From Streptomyces silvae (GTDB lineage: Bacteria > Actinomycetota > Actinomycetes > Streptomycetales > Streptomycetaceae): 64,000 nt of DNA. Positions within the stretch are counted from its first letter, which is position 1, and every line of letters begins with the position of its first letter. This document shows, piece after piece, positions 8,241 through 17,869 of the stretch. Location of the stretch: positions 1 to 64,000 of the forward strand of contig NZ_JAERUC010000016.1 in the NCBI RefSeq assembly GCF_016745505.1, in the 5' to 3' direction. The position numbers and the translations under genes are program-made. The notes beneath the pieces were generated by a model. That model saw nothing but the letters and a program-made list of their open reading frames with translations. It was not told the origin of the DNA and searched no databases.

Positions 8241-9029
8241 GTGACAACGGCTGTAACCATTCCCAGGCACGGGGACACTGGAGGGCGTACGGCCGTCGCT
8301 GCGCGGGCGCGGCAGGTCGTCAAGGCGTACGGGGCGGGGGAGACCCGGGTCGTGGCGCTCGACCATGTCGATGTGGACATCGTCCGCGGGCAGTTCACGG
8401 CGATCATGGGCCCGTCCGGGTCCGGCAAGTCGACGCTGATGCACTGCCTGGCGGGCCTGGACACGGTGACCTCCGGTCAGATCCACCTCGCCGACACCGA
8501 GATCACCGGTCTCAAGGACAAGAAGCTGACGCAGCTGCGCCGGGACCGGATCGGCTTCATCTTCCAGGCGTTCAACCTGCTCCCCACGCTCAACGCGCTG
8601 GAGAACATCACGCTGCCCATGGACATCGCGGGCCGTAAGCCCGACGCGGCCTGGCTGCGGCAGGTCGTGGAGACCGTCGGTCTAGCCGAGCGGCTCAAGC
8701 ACCGGCCCACCCAGCTCTCCGGCGGCCAGCAGCAGCGCGTCGCGGTGGCCCGGGCGCTCGCCGCCCGCCCCGAGATCATCTTCGGTGACGAGCCCACCGG
8801 GAACCTGGACTCGCGGGCCGGCGCCGAGGTGCTGTCCTTCCTGCGCAGGTCGGTCGACGAGCTCGGCCAGACCATCGTCATGGTCACCCACGACCCGGTG
8901 GCCGCCTCCTACGCGGACCGGGTCCTCTACCTCGCCGACGGTTCCATCGTCGACGAGATGCGGAACCCGACGGCCGAGCAGGTCCTGGACCGCATGAAGG
9001 ACTTCGACGCGCGCGGGCGGACGTCATGA
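8241..9029 (+). CDS. ABC transporter ATPase, MacB/LolD-like
   Basis: 262 residues from GTG with an ATAGGAG site. Walker A GPSGSGKST (about 57-65), Q-loop FIFQAFNLLP, signature LSGGQQQR, Walker B IIFGDEPTG and the H-loop MVTHD are all intact. The LSGGQQQRVAVARAL and FQAFNLLPTLNALEN patterns are typical of MacB-type ATPases, which drive mechanotransmission rather than classical import. Four-base ATGA overlap with the permease gene. There is no MacA-like adaptor, as usual in actinomycetes. A paralogous pair lies at 36.0-39.4 kb. Confidence 0.92.
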   Translation: MTTAVTIPRHGDTGGRTAVAARARQVVKAYGAGETRVVALDHVDVDIVRGQFTAIMGPSGSGKSTLMHCLAGLDTVTSGQIHLADTEITGLKDKKLTQLRRDRIGFIFQAFNLLPTLNALENITLPMDIAGRKPDAAWLRQVVETVGLAERLKHRPTQLSGGQQQRVAVARALAARPEIIFGDEPTGNLDSRAGAEVLSFLRRSVDELGQTIVMVTHDPVAASYADRVLYLADGSIVDEMRNPTAEQVLDRMKDFDARGRTS

Positions 9030-11605
9030 CCGTCTGGAAGACCTCGATGCGCAACTTCCTCGCGCACAAGGGGCGGATGGCGCTCTCCGCCGTCGCCGTC
9101 CTGCTCTCGGTGGCGTTCGTCTGCGGGACGCTCGTCTTCACCGACACCATGAACACCACCTTCGACAAGCTCTTCGCGGCGACGTCCGCCGATGTCACGG
9201 TCAGCCCGAAGGCGGCCGAGGTGACCGACGTCCCGGAGAACGGCAAGCCCGAGTCGCTGCCCGCCTCCGTCGTCGCCGAGGTCGCCGGCGTGGACGGGGT
9301 GAAGAAGGCCGAGGGCGCGGTCAGCAGCATGGCCGTCACGCTCGTCGACAGCCGGAACAAGAACCTCGGTTCCGACACCGGTGCCCCGACCATCGCGGGC
9401 AACTGGACCGACAACGACCTGCGTTCCATGGAGATCACCTCCGGCCACGCCCCGCGCGGGCCCACCGAGGCCATGATCGACGCCGACACCGCGGAGAAGC
9501 ACCACCTGACCCTCGGCGACGAGGTGCGCACCATCGCCGTCACCGGCGACATCAAGGCGAAGATCAGCGGGATCGCCGCGTTCACCGTGACCAACCCCGG
9601 TGCGGCCGTCGTCTACCTCGACACCGCCACCGCGCAGCAGAAGCTGCTGGGCGCGCCGGACGTCTTCACGCACGTCTCGGTCACCGCGGAAGCCGGTGTC
9701 GGGGACACCGAGCTGAAGAAGAGCGTCGCCGCCGCGCTGGGTGACCCGGCCGCGTACAAGCTGCAGACCCAGAAGGAGGCCGCGGACGCCAACAAGGACT
9801 CCATGGGCTCCTTCCTGGACGTCATGAAGTACGCGATGCTCGGCTTCGCCGGGATCGCCTTCCTCGTCGGCATCTTCCTCATCGTCAACACCTTCTCGAT
9901 GCTGGTCGCCCAGCGCACCCGCGAGATCGGCCTCATGCGGGCCATCGGCTCCAGCCGCAAGCAGGTCAACCGGTCGGTCCTCGTCGAGGCGGTGCTCCTG
10001 GGCGTCGTCGGATCGGTCCTGGGCGTCGCGGCCGGTATCGGTCTCGCCGTCGGGCTGATGAAGCTCATGGGCGCCATCGGCATGGAGCTGTCCACCAAGG
10101 ACCTCACCATCGCCTGGACGACCCCGGTGACCGGGCTGGCGCTCGGCATCGTCGTCACCGTCCTCGCCGCGTACGTCCCGGCCCGCCGGGCCGGCAAGGT
10201 CTCCCCGATGGCCGCGCTGCGGGACGCCGGCACCCCGGCGGACGCCACGTCCGGCTGGATCCGGGCGGGCATCGGCCTGGTCCTGACCGGGGGCGGCGCC
10301 GCGGGCCTGTGGGCGGCGACCCGGGTGGACGAAGCGAGCGAGGGCTCGCTCTACCTCGGCCTCGGGGTGGTCCTCAGTCTCATCGGCTTCATCGTGATCG
10401 GGCCGCTGCTCGCCGGTGCGGTCGTCCGGGTCCTCGGCGTCGTGGTCCTGCGGCTGTTCGGCCCGGTCGGACGGCTCGCGGAGCGCAACGCCCTGCGCAA
10501 CCCCCGGCGTACGGGAGCGACCGGCGCCGCCCTGATGATCGGTCTGGCCCTGGTGGCGTGCCTGTCGGTCGTCGGCTCGTCCATGGTCGCCTCGGCCACC
10601 GACGAGCTCGACAAGTCGGTCGGCACGGACTTCATCGTCCAGTCGAACACCGGCCAGCTGATCGTGCCGCAGGCCGCCGACGCCATCGGCAAGGTGCCCG
10701 GCATCGAGCACGTGACGAACTACAAGGTGCTCGCGGCGAAGCTCACCAACCCCGACGGCTCGACGGCGGACGAGCACGTCACCGCGGCCGACCCGACCTA
10801 CCCGCAGGACCTGCGGCGCGAGACCGTCGCCGGTGACCTGGAGAAGGCGTACGGCGCGGACTCCATGTCGGTCGGCTCGGACTACGCGGCCCTGCACAAG
10901 ATCGAGGTCGGCGACGAGCTCACCGTCGCGTTCAAGGCCGGCGACACCGCGAAGCTGAAGGTCGCCGCGATCACCTCGGACGACACGAGCGTCGACCAGG
11001 GTGCGATGTACATCAACGTCACCACGGCCGAGCGTCACGTCGCCGCCGACCGGATGCCCGGGAACATGATCATGTTCGCGGCGGCGGAGGACGGCAAGGA
11101 GAAGGAGGCCTACGCGGCCCTCAAGAGCTCGCTCGCCGCGTACCCGCAGTACAAGGTGCAGAACCAGGCCGACTTCAAGGAGGACCTGAAGGACCAGATC
11201 GGCCAGCTGCTGAACATCGTGTACGGCTTGCTCGCCCTGGCGATCATCGTCGCGGTGCTCGGTGTGGTGAACACCCTGGCCCTCTCGGTGGTCGAGCGGA
11301 CCCGCGAGATCGGCCTGATGCGGGCGATCGGCCTCTCCCGCCGCCAGCTGCGCCGCATGATCCGGCTGGAGTCCGTCGTGATCGCCCTGTTCGGGGCGCT
11401 GCTCGGACTCGGCCTGGGCATGGGCTGGGGCACCTCGGCCCAGAAGCTGCTGGCCCTGGAGGGGCTCGGGGTCCTGGAGATCCCGTGGCCGACGATCCTC
11501 ACCGTGTTCGTCGCCTCGGCCTTCGTCGGACTGTTCGCCGCCCTGGTCCCGGCCTTCCGGGCCGGCCGGATGAACGTCCTGAACGCGATCGCCACGGACG
11601 GGTGA
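9026..11605 (+). CDS. ABC transporter permease, FtsX/MacB-like, duplicated
   Basis: 859 residues with two copies of the MacB periplasmic domain plus FtsX permease domain. Each FtsX repeat carries the TREIGLMRAIG motif (near 305 and 762). The N-terminal membrane helix (about 15-38) is followed by an extracytoplasmic domain, three helices, a short central linker, then the second half starting with another anchor near 485-510. Such permeases with a MacB ATPase export peptides, lipids or antibiotics or act in envelope-stress sensing. Substrate unknown. Confidence 0.9.
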   Translation: MTVWKTSMRNFLAHKGRMALSAVAVLLSVAFVCGTLVFTDTMNTTFDKLFAATSADVTVSPKAAEVTDVPENGKPESLPASVVAEVAGVDGVKKAEGAVSSMAVTLVDSRNKNLGSDTGAPTIAGNWTDNDLRSMEITSGHAPRGPTEAMIDADTAEKHHLTLGDEVRTIAVTGDIKAKISGIAAFTVTNPGAAVVYLDTATAQQKLLGAPDVFTHVSVTAEAGVGDTELKKSVAAALGDPAAYKLQTQKEAADANKDSMGSFLDVMKYAMLGFAGIAFLVGIFLIVNTFSMLVAQRTREIGLMRAIGSSRKQVNRSVLVEAVLLGVVGSVLGVAAGIGLAVGLMKLMGAIGMELSTKDLTIAWTTPVTGLALGIVVTVLAAYVPARRAGKVSPMAALRDAGTPADATSGWIRAGIGLVLTGGGAAGLWAATRVDEASEGSLYLGLGVVLSLIGFIVIGPLLAGAVVRVLGVVVLRLFGPVGRLAERNALRNPRRTGATGAALMIGLALVACLSVVGSSMVASATDELDKSVGTDFIVQSNTGQLIVPQAADAIGKVPGIEHVTNYKVLAAKLTNPDGSTADEHVTAADPTYPQDLRRETVAGDLEKAYGADSMSVGSDYAALHKIEVGDELTVAFKAGDTAKLKVAAITSDDTSVDQGAMYINVTTAERHVAADRMPGNMIMFAAAEDGKEKEAYAALKSSLAAYPQYKVQNQADFKEDLKDQIGQLLNIVYGLLALAIIVAVLGVVNTLALSVVERTREIGLMRAIGLSRRQLRRMIRLESVVIALFGALLGLGLGMGWGTSAQKLLALEGLGVLEIPWPTILTVFVASAFVGLFAALVPAFRAGRMNVLNAIATDG

Positions 11606-11630
11606 CGGAGCCCGCCGTAGGATGACTGAT

Positions 11631-11668
11631 CCGGCCCCGGGGCGTTCCTCCAAACGCCCCGGGGCCGG
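11631..11668. terminator. Strong terminator, 16-bp perfect stem
   Basis: CCGGCCCCGGGGCGTT (11631-11646) and its exact complement (11653-11668) are separated by a 6-base loop. It separates the ABC operon from the convergent toxin-antitoxin genes. Confidence 0.85.
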
Positions 11669-11688
11669 TTCGTGTCCCGCCGCCTTCG

Positions 11689-12062
11689 TCAGGCGTGCAT
11701 GACCGGCACGTCGTACTGGGGAATCCACTTGTCCCGGGTGACGACCGTCAGCCCCTCCGTCTGGGCCTGGGCGACGAGGATGCGGTCGAACAGGTCACGG
11801 TGGAGCGGGGGAGGCGGCCGGCCTTGACGCCGTGCTCCGCCGTGACAGGCAAGGGCTTGAACTGCATGTCCCTGGCCCGCTCGGCGAGATCCGCTGCGCC
11901 TTCGAGCTTCCCGAGGTTCTGCTTGACCGCGATCTCCCACGGTGTCGCGGCGCTGACATGAACCTCGGGTTCGGTGCGCAGGAGGTCCCGGACGTCCTCG
12001 GAAAGCTCCGGCGAGGCGTCCAGCCACCACAGGACGACGTGCGTGTCGAGAAGCAGCCTCAT
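11689..12062 (-). pseudogene. PIN-domain toxin (VapC/Doc-partner type), frameshifted
   Basis: The first frame from 12062 reads MRLLLDTHVVLWWLD with PIN acidic residue Asp6, then SAATPWEIAVKQNLGKL, and runs to about residue 84. The second half (HRDLFDRILVAQAQ, VVTRDKWIPQYD), holding the other two acidic residues, is in another frame ending at 11689. Adding one C to the C5 run (G5 at 11807-11811 on the + strand) joins the frames into a normal 123-residue PIN protein. So either the toxin is inactivated or the run is misread. Start overlaps the antitoxin stop by four bases. Confidence 0.75.
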
Positions 12063-12304
12063 CCGCGCATCCCGAAGGCTTCGGCGATGTCGTCCGGGAG
12101 CTCGTCGAAATCGTCCGGGATGTGGATCTGTCCCCGGAGTGCGCCGTAGTCGGTCCGGTTGACCTTGGACCGCAGCGGCACGACCTTCGCGATGGGCTCC
12201 CCGGCCCGGCTGATCACGACTTCCTCGCCCGTCTCGACCTGCTGCAGTATGCGCGAGAAGTGGGTCTTCGCCTCGTGCACGTTGTACTGCCGGGCTGCTT
12301 CCAT
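12059..12304 (-). CDS. Antitoxin, Phd/YefM family
   Basis: 81 residues. The pattern NVHEAKTHFSRILQQVETGEEVVISRAGEPIAKVVPL (residues 8-44, discussed as a fold, not quoted in full elsewhere) is the Phd/YefM DNA-binding fold, and the acidic C terminus (IPDDFDELPDDIAEAFG) is the toxin-binding tail. ATG at 12304 with GTGAGG upstream. It precedes the PIN toxin with a four-base overlap, the standard antitoxin-first order. Two GGACTA repeats (12329-12334, 12341-12346) lie upstream and could be its own operator. Confidence 0.85.
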   Translation of the reverse strand: MEAARQYNVHEAKTHFSRILQQVETGEEVVISRAGEPIAKVVPLRSKVNRTDYGALRGQIHIPDDFDELPDDIAEAFGMRG

Positions 12305-12490
12305 GACTGCCTCACAGGGACCACAGGTGGACTAGCTGCCGGACTAAGGCTAGCCCCGCCGCCGCCTCCGTACGGACAACGGCGTTCCCTCGCGCGAGTG
12401 ACACACCGGCGTCGTACGCTGGAGCCCCCGGCCCGTGCCACGTGTCGGGTCCTTCGCGTTGCTCCACTCGCCCCACCGGACGGAACCTTC

Positions 12491-15400
12491 ATGAGCCTGC
12501 ACGGTCTGCTGGATGTCGTCGTCACCGACCCGGCGCTCTCCGAAGCGGTGAAGGCCGCCTCCGACGGCCACCGGGCCCATGTCGACCTGGTCGGCCCGCC
12601 CGCCGCGCGCCCCTTCGCCGTGGCCGCGCTGGCCCGGGACGCCGGGCGCACGGTGCTGGCCGTCACCGCGACCGGCCGGGAGGCGGAGGATCTGGCGGCC
12701 GCGCTGCGGACCCTGCTGCCGCCGGACACCGTGGCGGAGTTCCCCTCCTGGGAGACCCTGCCCCACGAGCGGCTCTCGCCCCGCTCGGACACCGTGGGCC
12801 GCCGTCTCGCCGTGCTCCGCCGCCTCGCGCACCCCCGGCAGGACGACCCGGAGACCGGCCCGGTCAGCGTGGTCGTCGCGCCCGTGCGCTCCGTGCTCCA
12901 GCCGCAGGTCAAGGGGCTCGGAGACCTGGAGCCCGTCGCGCTGAGCAGCGGGCAGAGCGCGGATCTGGGCGAGGTCGTGGACGCGCTCGCGGCAGCGGCG
13001 TACGCCCGGGTCGAGCTGGTCGAGAAGCGCGGCGAGTTCGCCGTGCGCGGCGGCATCCTGGACGTCTTCCCGCCGACCGAGGAGCACCCCCTCCGCGTGG
13101 AGTTCTGGGGCGACGACGTCGAGGAGATCCGCTACTTCAAGATCGCCGACCAGCGGTCCCTGGAGGTCGCCGAGCACGGGCTGTGGGCCCCTCCCTGCCG
13201 TGAGCTGCTGCTCACCGAGGACGTACGGACCAGGGCCGCGGCCCTCGCCGAGGCCCACCCCGAGCTGGGCGAACTGCTGGGGAAGATCGCGGAGGGGATC
13301 GCCGTCGAGGGCATGGAGTCCCTCGCGCCGGTGCTCGTCGACGAGATGGAGCTGCTGCTCGACGTCCTGCCGAAGGGCTCGATGGCGCTGGTCTGCGACC
13401 CGGAGCGGGTGCGGACCAGGGCCGCCGACCTCGTCGCGACGAGCCAGGAGTTCCTCCAGGCGTCCTGGGCGGCCACCGCGGGCGGCGGCGAGGCCCCGAT
13501 CGACGTCGGCGCGGCCTCCCTGTGGGGCATCGCGGACGTCCGGGACCGGGCCCGTGAGCTGGGCATGATGTGGTGGTCCACCTCCCCGTTCGCCGCCGAC
13601 GAGGAGCTCGACGGGGACTCCCTGAAGCTCGGGATGCACGCCCCGGAGACGTACCGCGGCGACACCGCCCGGGCCCTCGCAGACACCAAGGGGTGGCTCG
13701 CCGAGGGCTGGCGCACGGTGTACGTCACCGAGGGGCAGGGCCCCGCCTCCCGCACGGTCGAGGTGCTCGGCGGCGAGGGCATCCCGGCCCGCCTCGACCA
13801 GGACCTGGCCGAGATCACACCGTCGCTCGTCCATGTCTCCTGCGGCGCCATCGACCACGGCTTCGTCGACCCGGCGCTGAAGCTGGCCGTGCTCACCGAG
13901 ACGGACCTGACCGGGCAGCGCACCGCCACCAAGGACCTGGGGCGGATGCCGGCCCGCCGCCGGAAGTCCGTCGACCCGCTGACCCTCCAGACGAACGACT
14001 ACATCGTCCACGAGCAGCACGGCGTCGGCCGCTACATCGAGATGGTGCAGCGCACCGTGCAGGGCGCGACCCGCGAATACCTCCTCGTCGAGTACGCCCC
14101 CGCCAAGCGCGGCCAGCCCGGTGACCGCCTCTACATCCCCACCGACCAGCTGGAGCAGGTCACCAAATACGTCGGCGGCGAGGCCCCGACCCTGCACCGG
14201 CTCGGCGGCGCCGACTGGACGAAGACGAAGCAGCGGGCCAAGAAGGCCGTCAAGGAGATCGCCGCCGACCTGATCAAGCTGTACTCGGCGCGGATGGCGG
14301 CCCCCGGCCACGCCTTCGCCCCCGACACCCCGTGGCAGCGGGAGCTGGAGGACGCCTTCCCGTACGCGGAGACGCCCGACCAGCTGTCCACGATCGCCGA
14401 GGTCAAGGAGGACATGGAGAAGTCCGTCCCGATGGACCGGCTGATCTGCGGCGACGTCGGGTACGGCAAGACGGAGATCGCGGTGCGCGCCGCCTTCAAG
14501 GCGGTCCAGGACGGCAAGCAGGTCGCCGTCCTCGTGCCCACGACGCTCCTGGTCCAGCAGCACTTCGGCACGTTCACCGAGCGGTACGCCCAGTTCCCCG
14601 TCAACGTGCGGGCGCTGAGCCGCTTCCAGTCCGACACCGAGTCGAAGGCGACGCTGGAGGGGCTGAAGGACGGGTCCGTGGACCTGGTCATCGGCACGCA
14701 CCGGCTGTTCTCGTCGGAGACGAAGTTCAAGGACCTGGGCCTGGTCATCGTCGACGAGGAGCAGCGCTTCGGCGTCGAGCACAAGGAGCAGCTGAAGAAG
14801 CTGCGCGCCAACGTGGACGTGCTCACGATGTCGGCGACGCCCATCCCCCGTACGCTCGAAATGGCCGTCACGGGCATCCGCGAGATGTCGACGATCACGA
14901 CGCCCCCCGAGGAGCGGCACCCGGTCCTCACCTTCGTCGGGCCGTACGAGGAGAAGCAGATCGGCGCGGCCGTGCGGCGTGAACTCCTGCGTGAGGGCCA
15001 GGTGTTCTACATCCACAACCGGGTCGAGTCCATCGACCGGGCGGCGGCGCGGCTGCGGGAGATCGTGCCGGAGGCGCGGATCGCGACGGCGCACGGGCAG
15101 ATGGGCGAGAGCCAGCTGGAGCAGGTCGTCGTCGACTTCTGGGAGAAGCGGTTCGACGTGCTGGTCTCGACGACGATCGTCGAGTCCGGCATCGACATCT
15201 CCAACGCGAACACGCTGATCGTGGAGCGCGGCGACAACTTCGGCCTCTCCCAGCTGCACCAGCTGCGCGGCCGGGTGGGCCGTGGCCGGGACCGGGGTTA
15301 CTCCTACTTCCTGTATCCGCCGGAGAAGCCGCTCACCGAGACCGCGCACGAGCGGCTGGCGACGATCGCCCAGCACACCGAGATGGGCGCGGGCATGTAC

Positions 15401-16021
15401 GTGGCGATGAAGGACCTGGAGATCCGCGGGGCGGGAAACCTGCTCGGCGGGGAGCAGTCCGGTCATATCGCGGGGGTCGGCTTCGACCTGTACATCCGGA
15501 TGGTCGGCGAGGCGGTCGCCGACTACCGGGCGGCCGTGGACGGCGGGGTCGAGGAGGAGCCGCCGCTGGAGGTCAAGATCGAGCTCCCGGTCGACGCGCA
15601 CGTCCCGCACGACTACGCCCCGGGGGAGCGGCTGCGCCTCCAGGCGTACCGCTCGATCGCCTCCGCGAATTCGGAGGAGGACATCAGGGCGGTGCGCGAG
15701 GAGCTCACCGACCGTTACGGCAAGCTGCCGGAGCCGGTGGAGAACCTGCTGCTGGTGGCGGGGCTGCGGATGCTGGCCCGGGCCTGCGGGGTGGGCGAGA
15801 TCGTGCTCCAGGGGCCGAACATCCGCTTCGCACCGGTGGAGTTGAGGGAGTCGCAGGAGCTGCGGCTGAAGCGGCTGCACCCGAAGACGATCTTCAAGCC
15901 GGCCACGCGCCAGATCCTGGTGCCGCGGCCGACGGCGGGCCGGATCGGCGGGAAGCCGGTCGTGGGGCGCGAACTCCTCTCGTGGACCGGGGAGTTCCTC
16001 ACGACGATCCTGGGGTCGTAG
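12491..16021 (+). CDS. mfd: Transcription-repair coupling factor Mfd
   Basis: 1176 residues, the usual length for the family. N-terminal UvrB-like domains, a CarD-like RNA-polymerase interaction domain (DYIVHEQHGVGRY near 500), then a RecG-like DNA translocase: Walker A GDVGYGKTEIA (near 655), DEEQRFG box, SATPIPRTLEM, and the C-terminal helicase half (ESGIDISNANTLIVERGD, QLRGRVGR). Ends with a TRCF domain. Mfd removes RNA polymerase stalled at lesions and recruits UvrA. The ATG at 12491 follows a weak site. Transcribed divergently from the antitoxin. Confidence 0.96.
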   Translation: MSLHGLLDVVVTDPALSEAVKAASDGHRAHVDLVGPPAARPFAVAALARDAGRTVLAVTATGREAEDLAAALRTLLPPDTVAEFPSWETLPHERLSPRSDTVGRRLAVLRRLAHPRQDDPETGPVSVVVAPVRSVLQPQVKGLGDLEPVALSSGQSADLGEVVDALAAAAYARVELVEKRGEFAVRGGILDVFPPTEEHPLRVEFWGDDVEEIRYFKIADQRSLEVAEHGLWAPPCRELLLTEDVRTRAAALAEAHPELGELLGKIAEGIAVEGMESLAPVLVDEMELLLDVLPKGSMALVCDPERVRTRAADLVATSQEFLQASWAATAGGGEAPIDVGAASLWGIADVRDRARELGMMWWSTSPFAADEELDGDSLKLGMHAPETYRGDTARALADTKGWLAEGWRTVYVTEGQGPASRTVEVLGGEGIPARLDQDLAEITPSLVHVSCGAIDHGFVDPALKLAVLTETDLTGQRTATKDLGRMPARRRKSVDPLTLQTNDYIVHEQHGVGRYIEMVQRTVQGATREYLLVEYAPAKRGQPGDRLYIPTDQLEQVTKYVGGEAPTLHRLGGADWTKTKQRAKKAVKEIAADLIKLYSARMAAPGHAFAPDTPWQRELEDAFPYAETPDQLSTIAEVKEDMEKSVPMDRLICGDVGYGKTEIAVRAAFKAVQDGKQVAVLVPTTLLVQQHFGTFTERYAQFPVNVRALSRFQSDTESKATLEGLKDGSVDLVIGTHRLFSSETKFKDLGLVIVDEEQRFGVEHKEQLKKLRANVDVLTMSATPIPRTLEMAVTGIREMSTITTPPEERHPVLTFVGPYEEKQIGAAVRRELLREGQVFYIHNRVESIDRAAARLREIVPEARIATAHGQMGESQLEQVVVDFWEKRFDVLVSTTIVESGIDISNANTLIVERGDNFGLSQLHQLRGRVGRGRDRGYSYFLYPPEKPLTETAHERLATIAQHTEMGAGMYVAMKDLEIRGAGNLLGGEQSGHIAGVGFDLYIRMVGEAVADYRAAVDGGVEEEPPLEVKIELPVDAHVPHDYAPGERLRLQAYRSIASANSEEDIRAVREELTDRYGKLPEPVENLLLVAGLRMLARACGVGEIVLQGPNIRFAPVELRESQELRLKRLHPKTIFKPATRQILVPRPTAGRIGGKPVVGRELLSWTGEFLTTILGS

Positions 16022-16187
16022 GGCGTGTTCTGAAAGTGGCGCCGTCCGCCCGGAGGGCGTGGCCCGGCGGTGCGGTGGCGAGCGTGAGACGGGCGTGCCC
16101 CGGCGGGGCGGGGCCGCCGCCACGGCGGTGGGGCGGGCGCGCACGCACCGTGGAGCCCCTTGCGTCCTGGGCCTACGCTGGACCGCT

Positions 16188-16931
16188 GTGACCCCTCTTC
16201 CTTCCGTACGCCGCCCGCACCGCCACCGCCTGGCCCCGCTGCTGACGCTGGCCCTGACCGGCTCGCTCGCCCTGACCGGCTGCGAGGCCCTGGACGATCT
16301 GCCGGACCCCTCGGCCACCACGACCGCGCCGGCCGCCGGAGGGACCGCGCTCAAGGCGGTCGACGGGCTCGTGGTGAAGGGCCGGGCACCCAAGACCGGT
16401 TACGCCCGTGAGGAGTTCGGGTCCGCCTGGGCTGACACCGACCACAACGGGTGCGGCACCCGGGACGACGTGCTGGCGCATCAGCTGTCCGGGGTCCGGC
16501 GGGACGCCGACGGCTGCAAGGTGCTCAGTGGTGTCCTCGACCCCGATCCGTACACCGGGGGCCGCATCGCCTTCCAGCGCGGCCGCAGCAAGGTGGACAT
16601 AGACCACCTCGTCGCCCTGTCCGACGCCTGGCAGAAGGGCGCCCAGCAGTGGACCGACGGCAAGCGGCGGGCCTTCGCGAACGATCCGCTCAACCTGGTG
16701 GCGGCCGACTCGTCCACCAACCGCCGCAAGGGGGACGGGGACACCGCGACCTGGCTGCCGCCCAACAAGGAGTACCGCTGCACCTATGTGGCCGGCCAGG
16801 TGTCGGTGAAGGCGAAGTACGGGCTGTGGGTGACCGGCGCCGAGCGGGACGCCATGCGGAAGGTGCTGGCCGGCTGCCCCGCCGAGAAGCTGCCCACCGG
16901 CGGCAGTCCGACCGAGGCGCCCACGCGCTGA
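16188..16931 (+). CDS. Secreted lipoprotein HNH endonuclease (GmrSD_C/DUF1524)
   Basis: 247 residues. A signal peptide ends in the lipobox ALTGC (Cys32), so the protein should be anchored outside the cell. The nuclease part has KVDIDHLVALSDAW (His-Asp of the HNH/beta-beta-alpha metal fold, near 135-150) and NDPLNLVAADSSTNRRKGD (near 165-185). The family includes extracellular DNases that act on environmental DNA. GTG start at 16188 with TACGCT (16174-16179) placed so that the mRNA would begin at the start codon, i.e. leaderless. The 166-base gap before it has no gene. Confidence 0.85.
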   Translation: MTPLPSVRRPHRHRLAPLLTLALTGSLALTGCEALDDLPDPSATTTAPAAGGTALKAVDGLVVKGRAPKTGYAREEFGSAWADTDHNGCGTRDDVLAHQLSGVRRDADGCKVLSGVLDPDPYTGGRIAFQRGRSKVDIDHLVALSDAWQKGAQQWTDGKRRAFANDPLNLVAADSSTNRRKGDGDTATWLPPNKEYRCTYVAGQVSVKAKYGLWVTGAERDAMRKVLAGCPAEKLPTGGSPTEAPTR

Positions 16932-17070
16932 GGACGCCCCTGACGGGGCCGGTGACCCGCCTGCCCGGTGCGGGCGTGCTCACCGGCTCGGTGCGGGCTG
17001 GCTGGTCACCGGCCCGGTGCGGGCCCGGAAATGCGTTGGCCCGGGGGCGGGCGGTGCATACCGTGGCCGC

Positions 17071-17820
17071 ATGGACCTGAAGATCACCACGCTGGCCGAG
17101 CGTCCCGAGCTCGCCGGGGCGCTCGGGGAGATGCCCGACACCTGGCCCGCTTTCGTGCTGGAGGACCTGGTCGGCTGGGCCAACTTCCCCCGCATAGCCA
17201 CCGAGTTCCCCGAGTTCGTGCTCCTGGCCACCGACCCCGGGGGCGCCGTGGTGGCCCGGGGGTACAGCGTGCCGTTCGCCCTCGAAGCGCCGGGGCGGGG
17301 GCGGCTGCCGGAAGGCGGCTGGGACCAGGTGCTGCTGTGGGCGTTCTCCGACCTGCGGCACGGGCGCACCCCGGACACCGTCAGCGCGATCGAGATCACG
17401 GTGGCGACCGGGCGGCTCGGGCAGGGCATCTCCGGGCGCATGGTGGCCGCGATGCGGGACAACGCCCGGCGCCTGGGGTTCGGGGAGCTCGTCGCCCCGG
17501 TCAGGCCGAGCGCGAAGCACGCGGAGCCCGCGGTGCCGATGGAGGAGTACGCCCGCCGTGTCCGGGACGAGGACGGACTGCCGTACGACCCGTGGCTGCG
17601 GGTCCATGTGCGGGCCGGCGGAGTCGTCGAGGGGGTGGCCCCGGTGTCGATGACGGTGAGCGGGCCGCTGGACCGGTGGCGGGAGTGGACCGGGCTGCCG
17701 TTCGACGCGGAGGGGCCGGTGGAGGTGGCGGGCGCTCTGGTGCCGGTGCACTGTTCGCCCGCCCACGGGTACGCCGTCTACGTCGAGCCGAACGTCTGGG
17801 TGCGGCACCGGACGGGCTGA
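17071..17820 (+). CDS. GNAT-like N-acetyltransferase
   Basis: 249 residues. The segment GRLGQGISGRMVAAMRDNAR (about 112-131) resembles the acetyl-CoA-binding motif A of GNAT enzymes, followed by GFGELVAPVRPS, and there is no signal peptide. Streptomyces homologues are annotated simply as N-acetyltransferase; the acceptor is unknown. ATG at 17071 has TACCGT at 17059-17064, again spaced for a leaderless transcript. A strong hairpin follows the stop. Confidence 0.65.
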   Translation: MDLKITTLAERPELAGALGEMPDTWPAFVLEDLVGWANFPRIATEFPEFVLLATDPGGAVVARGYSVPFALEAPGRGRLPEGGWDQVLLWAFSDLRHGRTPDTVSAIEITVATGRLGQGISGRMVAAMRDNARRLGFGELVAPVRPSAKHAEPAVPMEEYARRVRDEDGLPYDPWLRVHVRAGGVVEGVAPVSMTVSGPLDRWREWTGLPFDAEGPVEVAGALVPVHCSPAHGYAVYVEPNVWVRHRTG

Positions 17821-17829
17821 CGCCGGAGA

Positions 17830-17858
17830 GCCGGCCCGCCCTGAGGGGGCGGGCCGGC
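17830..17858. terminator. Bidirectional terminator, 12-bp stem
   Basis: GCCGGCCCGCCC (17830-17841) and GGGCGGGCCGGC (17847-17858) flank a 5-base loop between two convergent genes. Confidence 0.8.
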
Positions 17859-17869
17859 ATCCGCGTCGG

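Noticed and set aside
8927..11728. 933-codon minus-strand frame opposite the ABC permease
   Set aside because: Shadow translation; the permease on the plus strand has complete FtsX motifs.
12350..16393. 1347-codon minus-strand frame opposite mfd
   Set aside because: Arg/Gly/Val/Asp-rich shadow without a domain.
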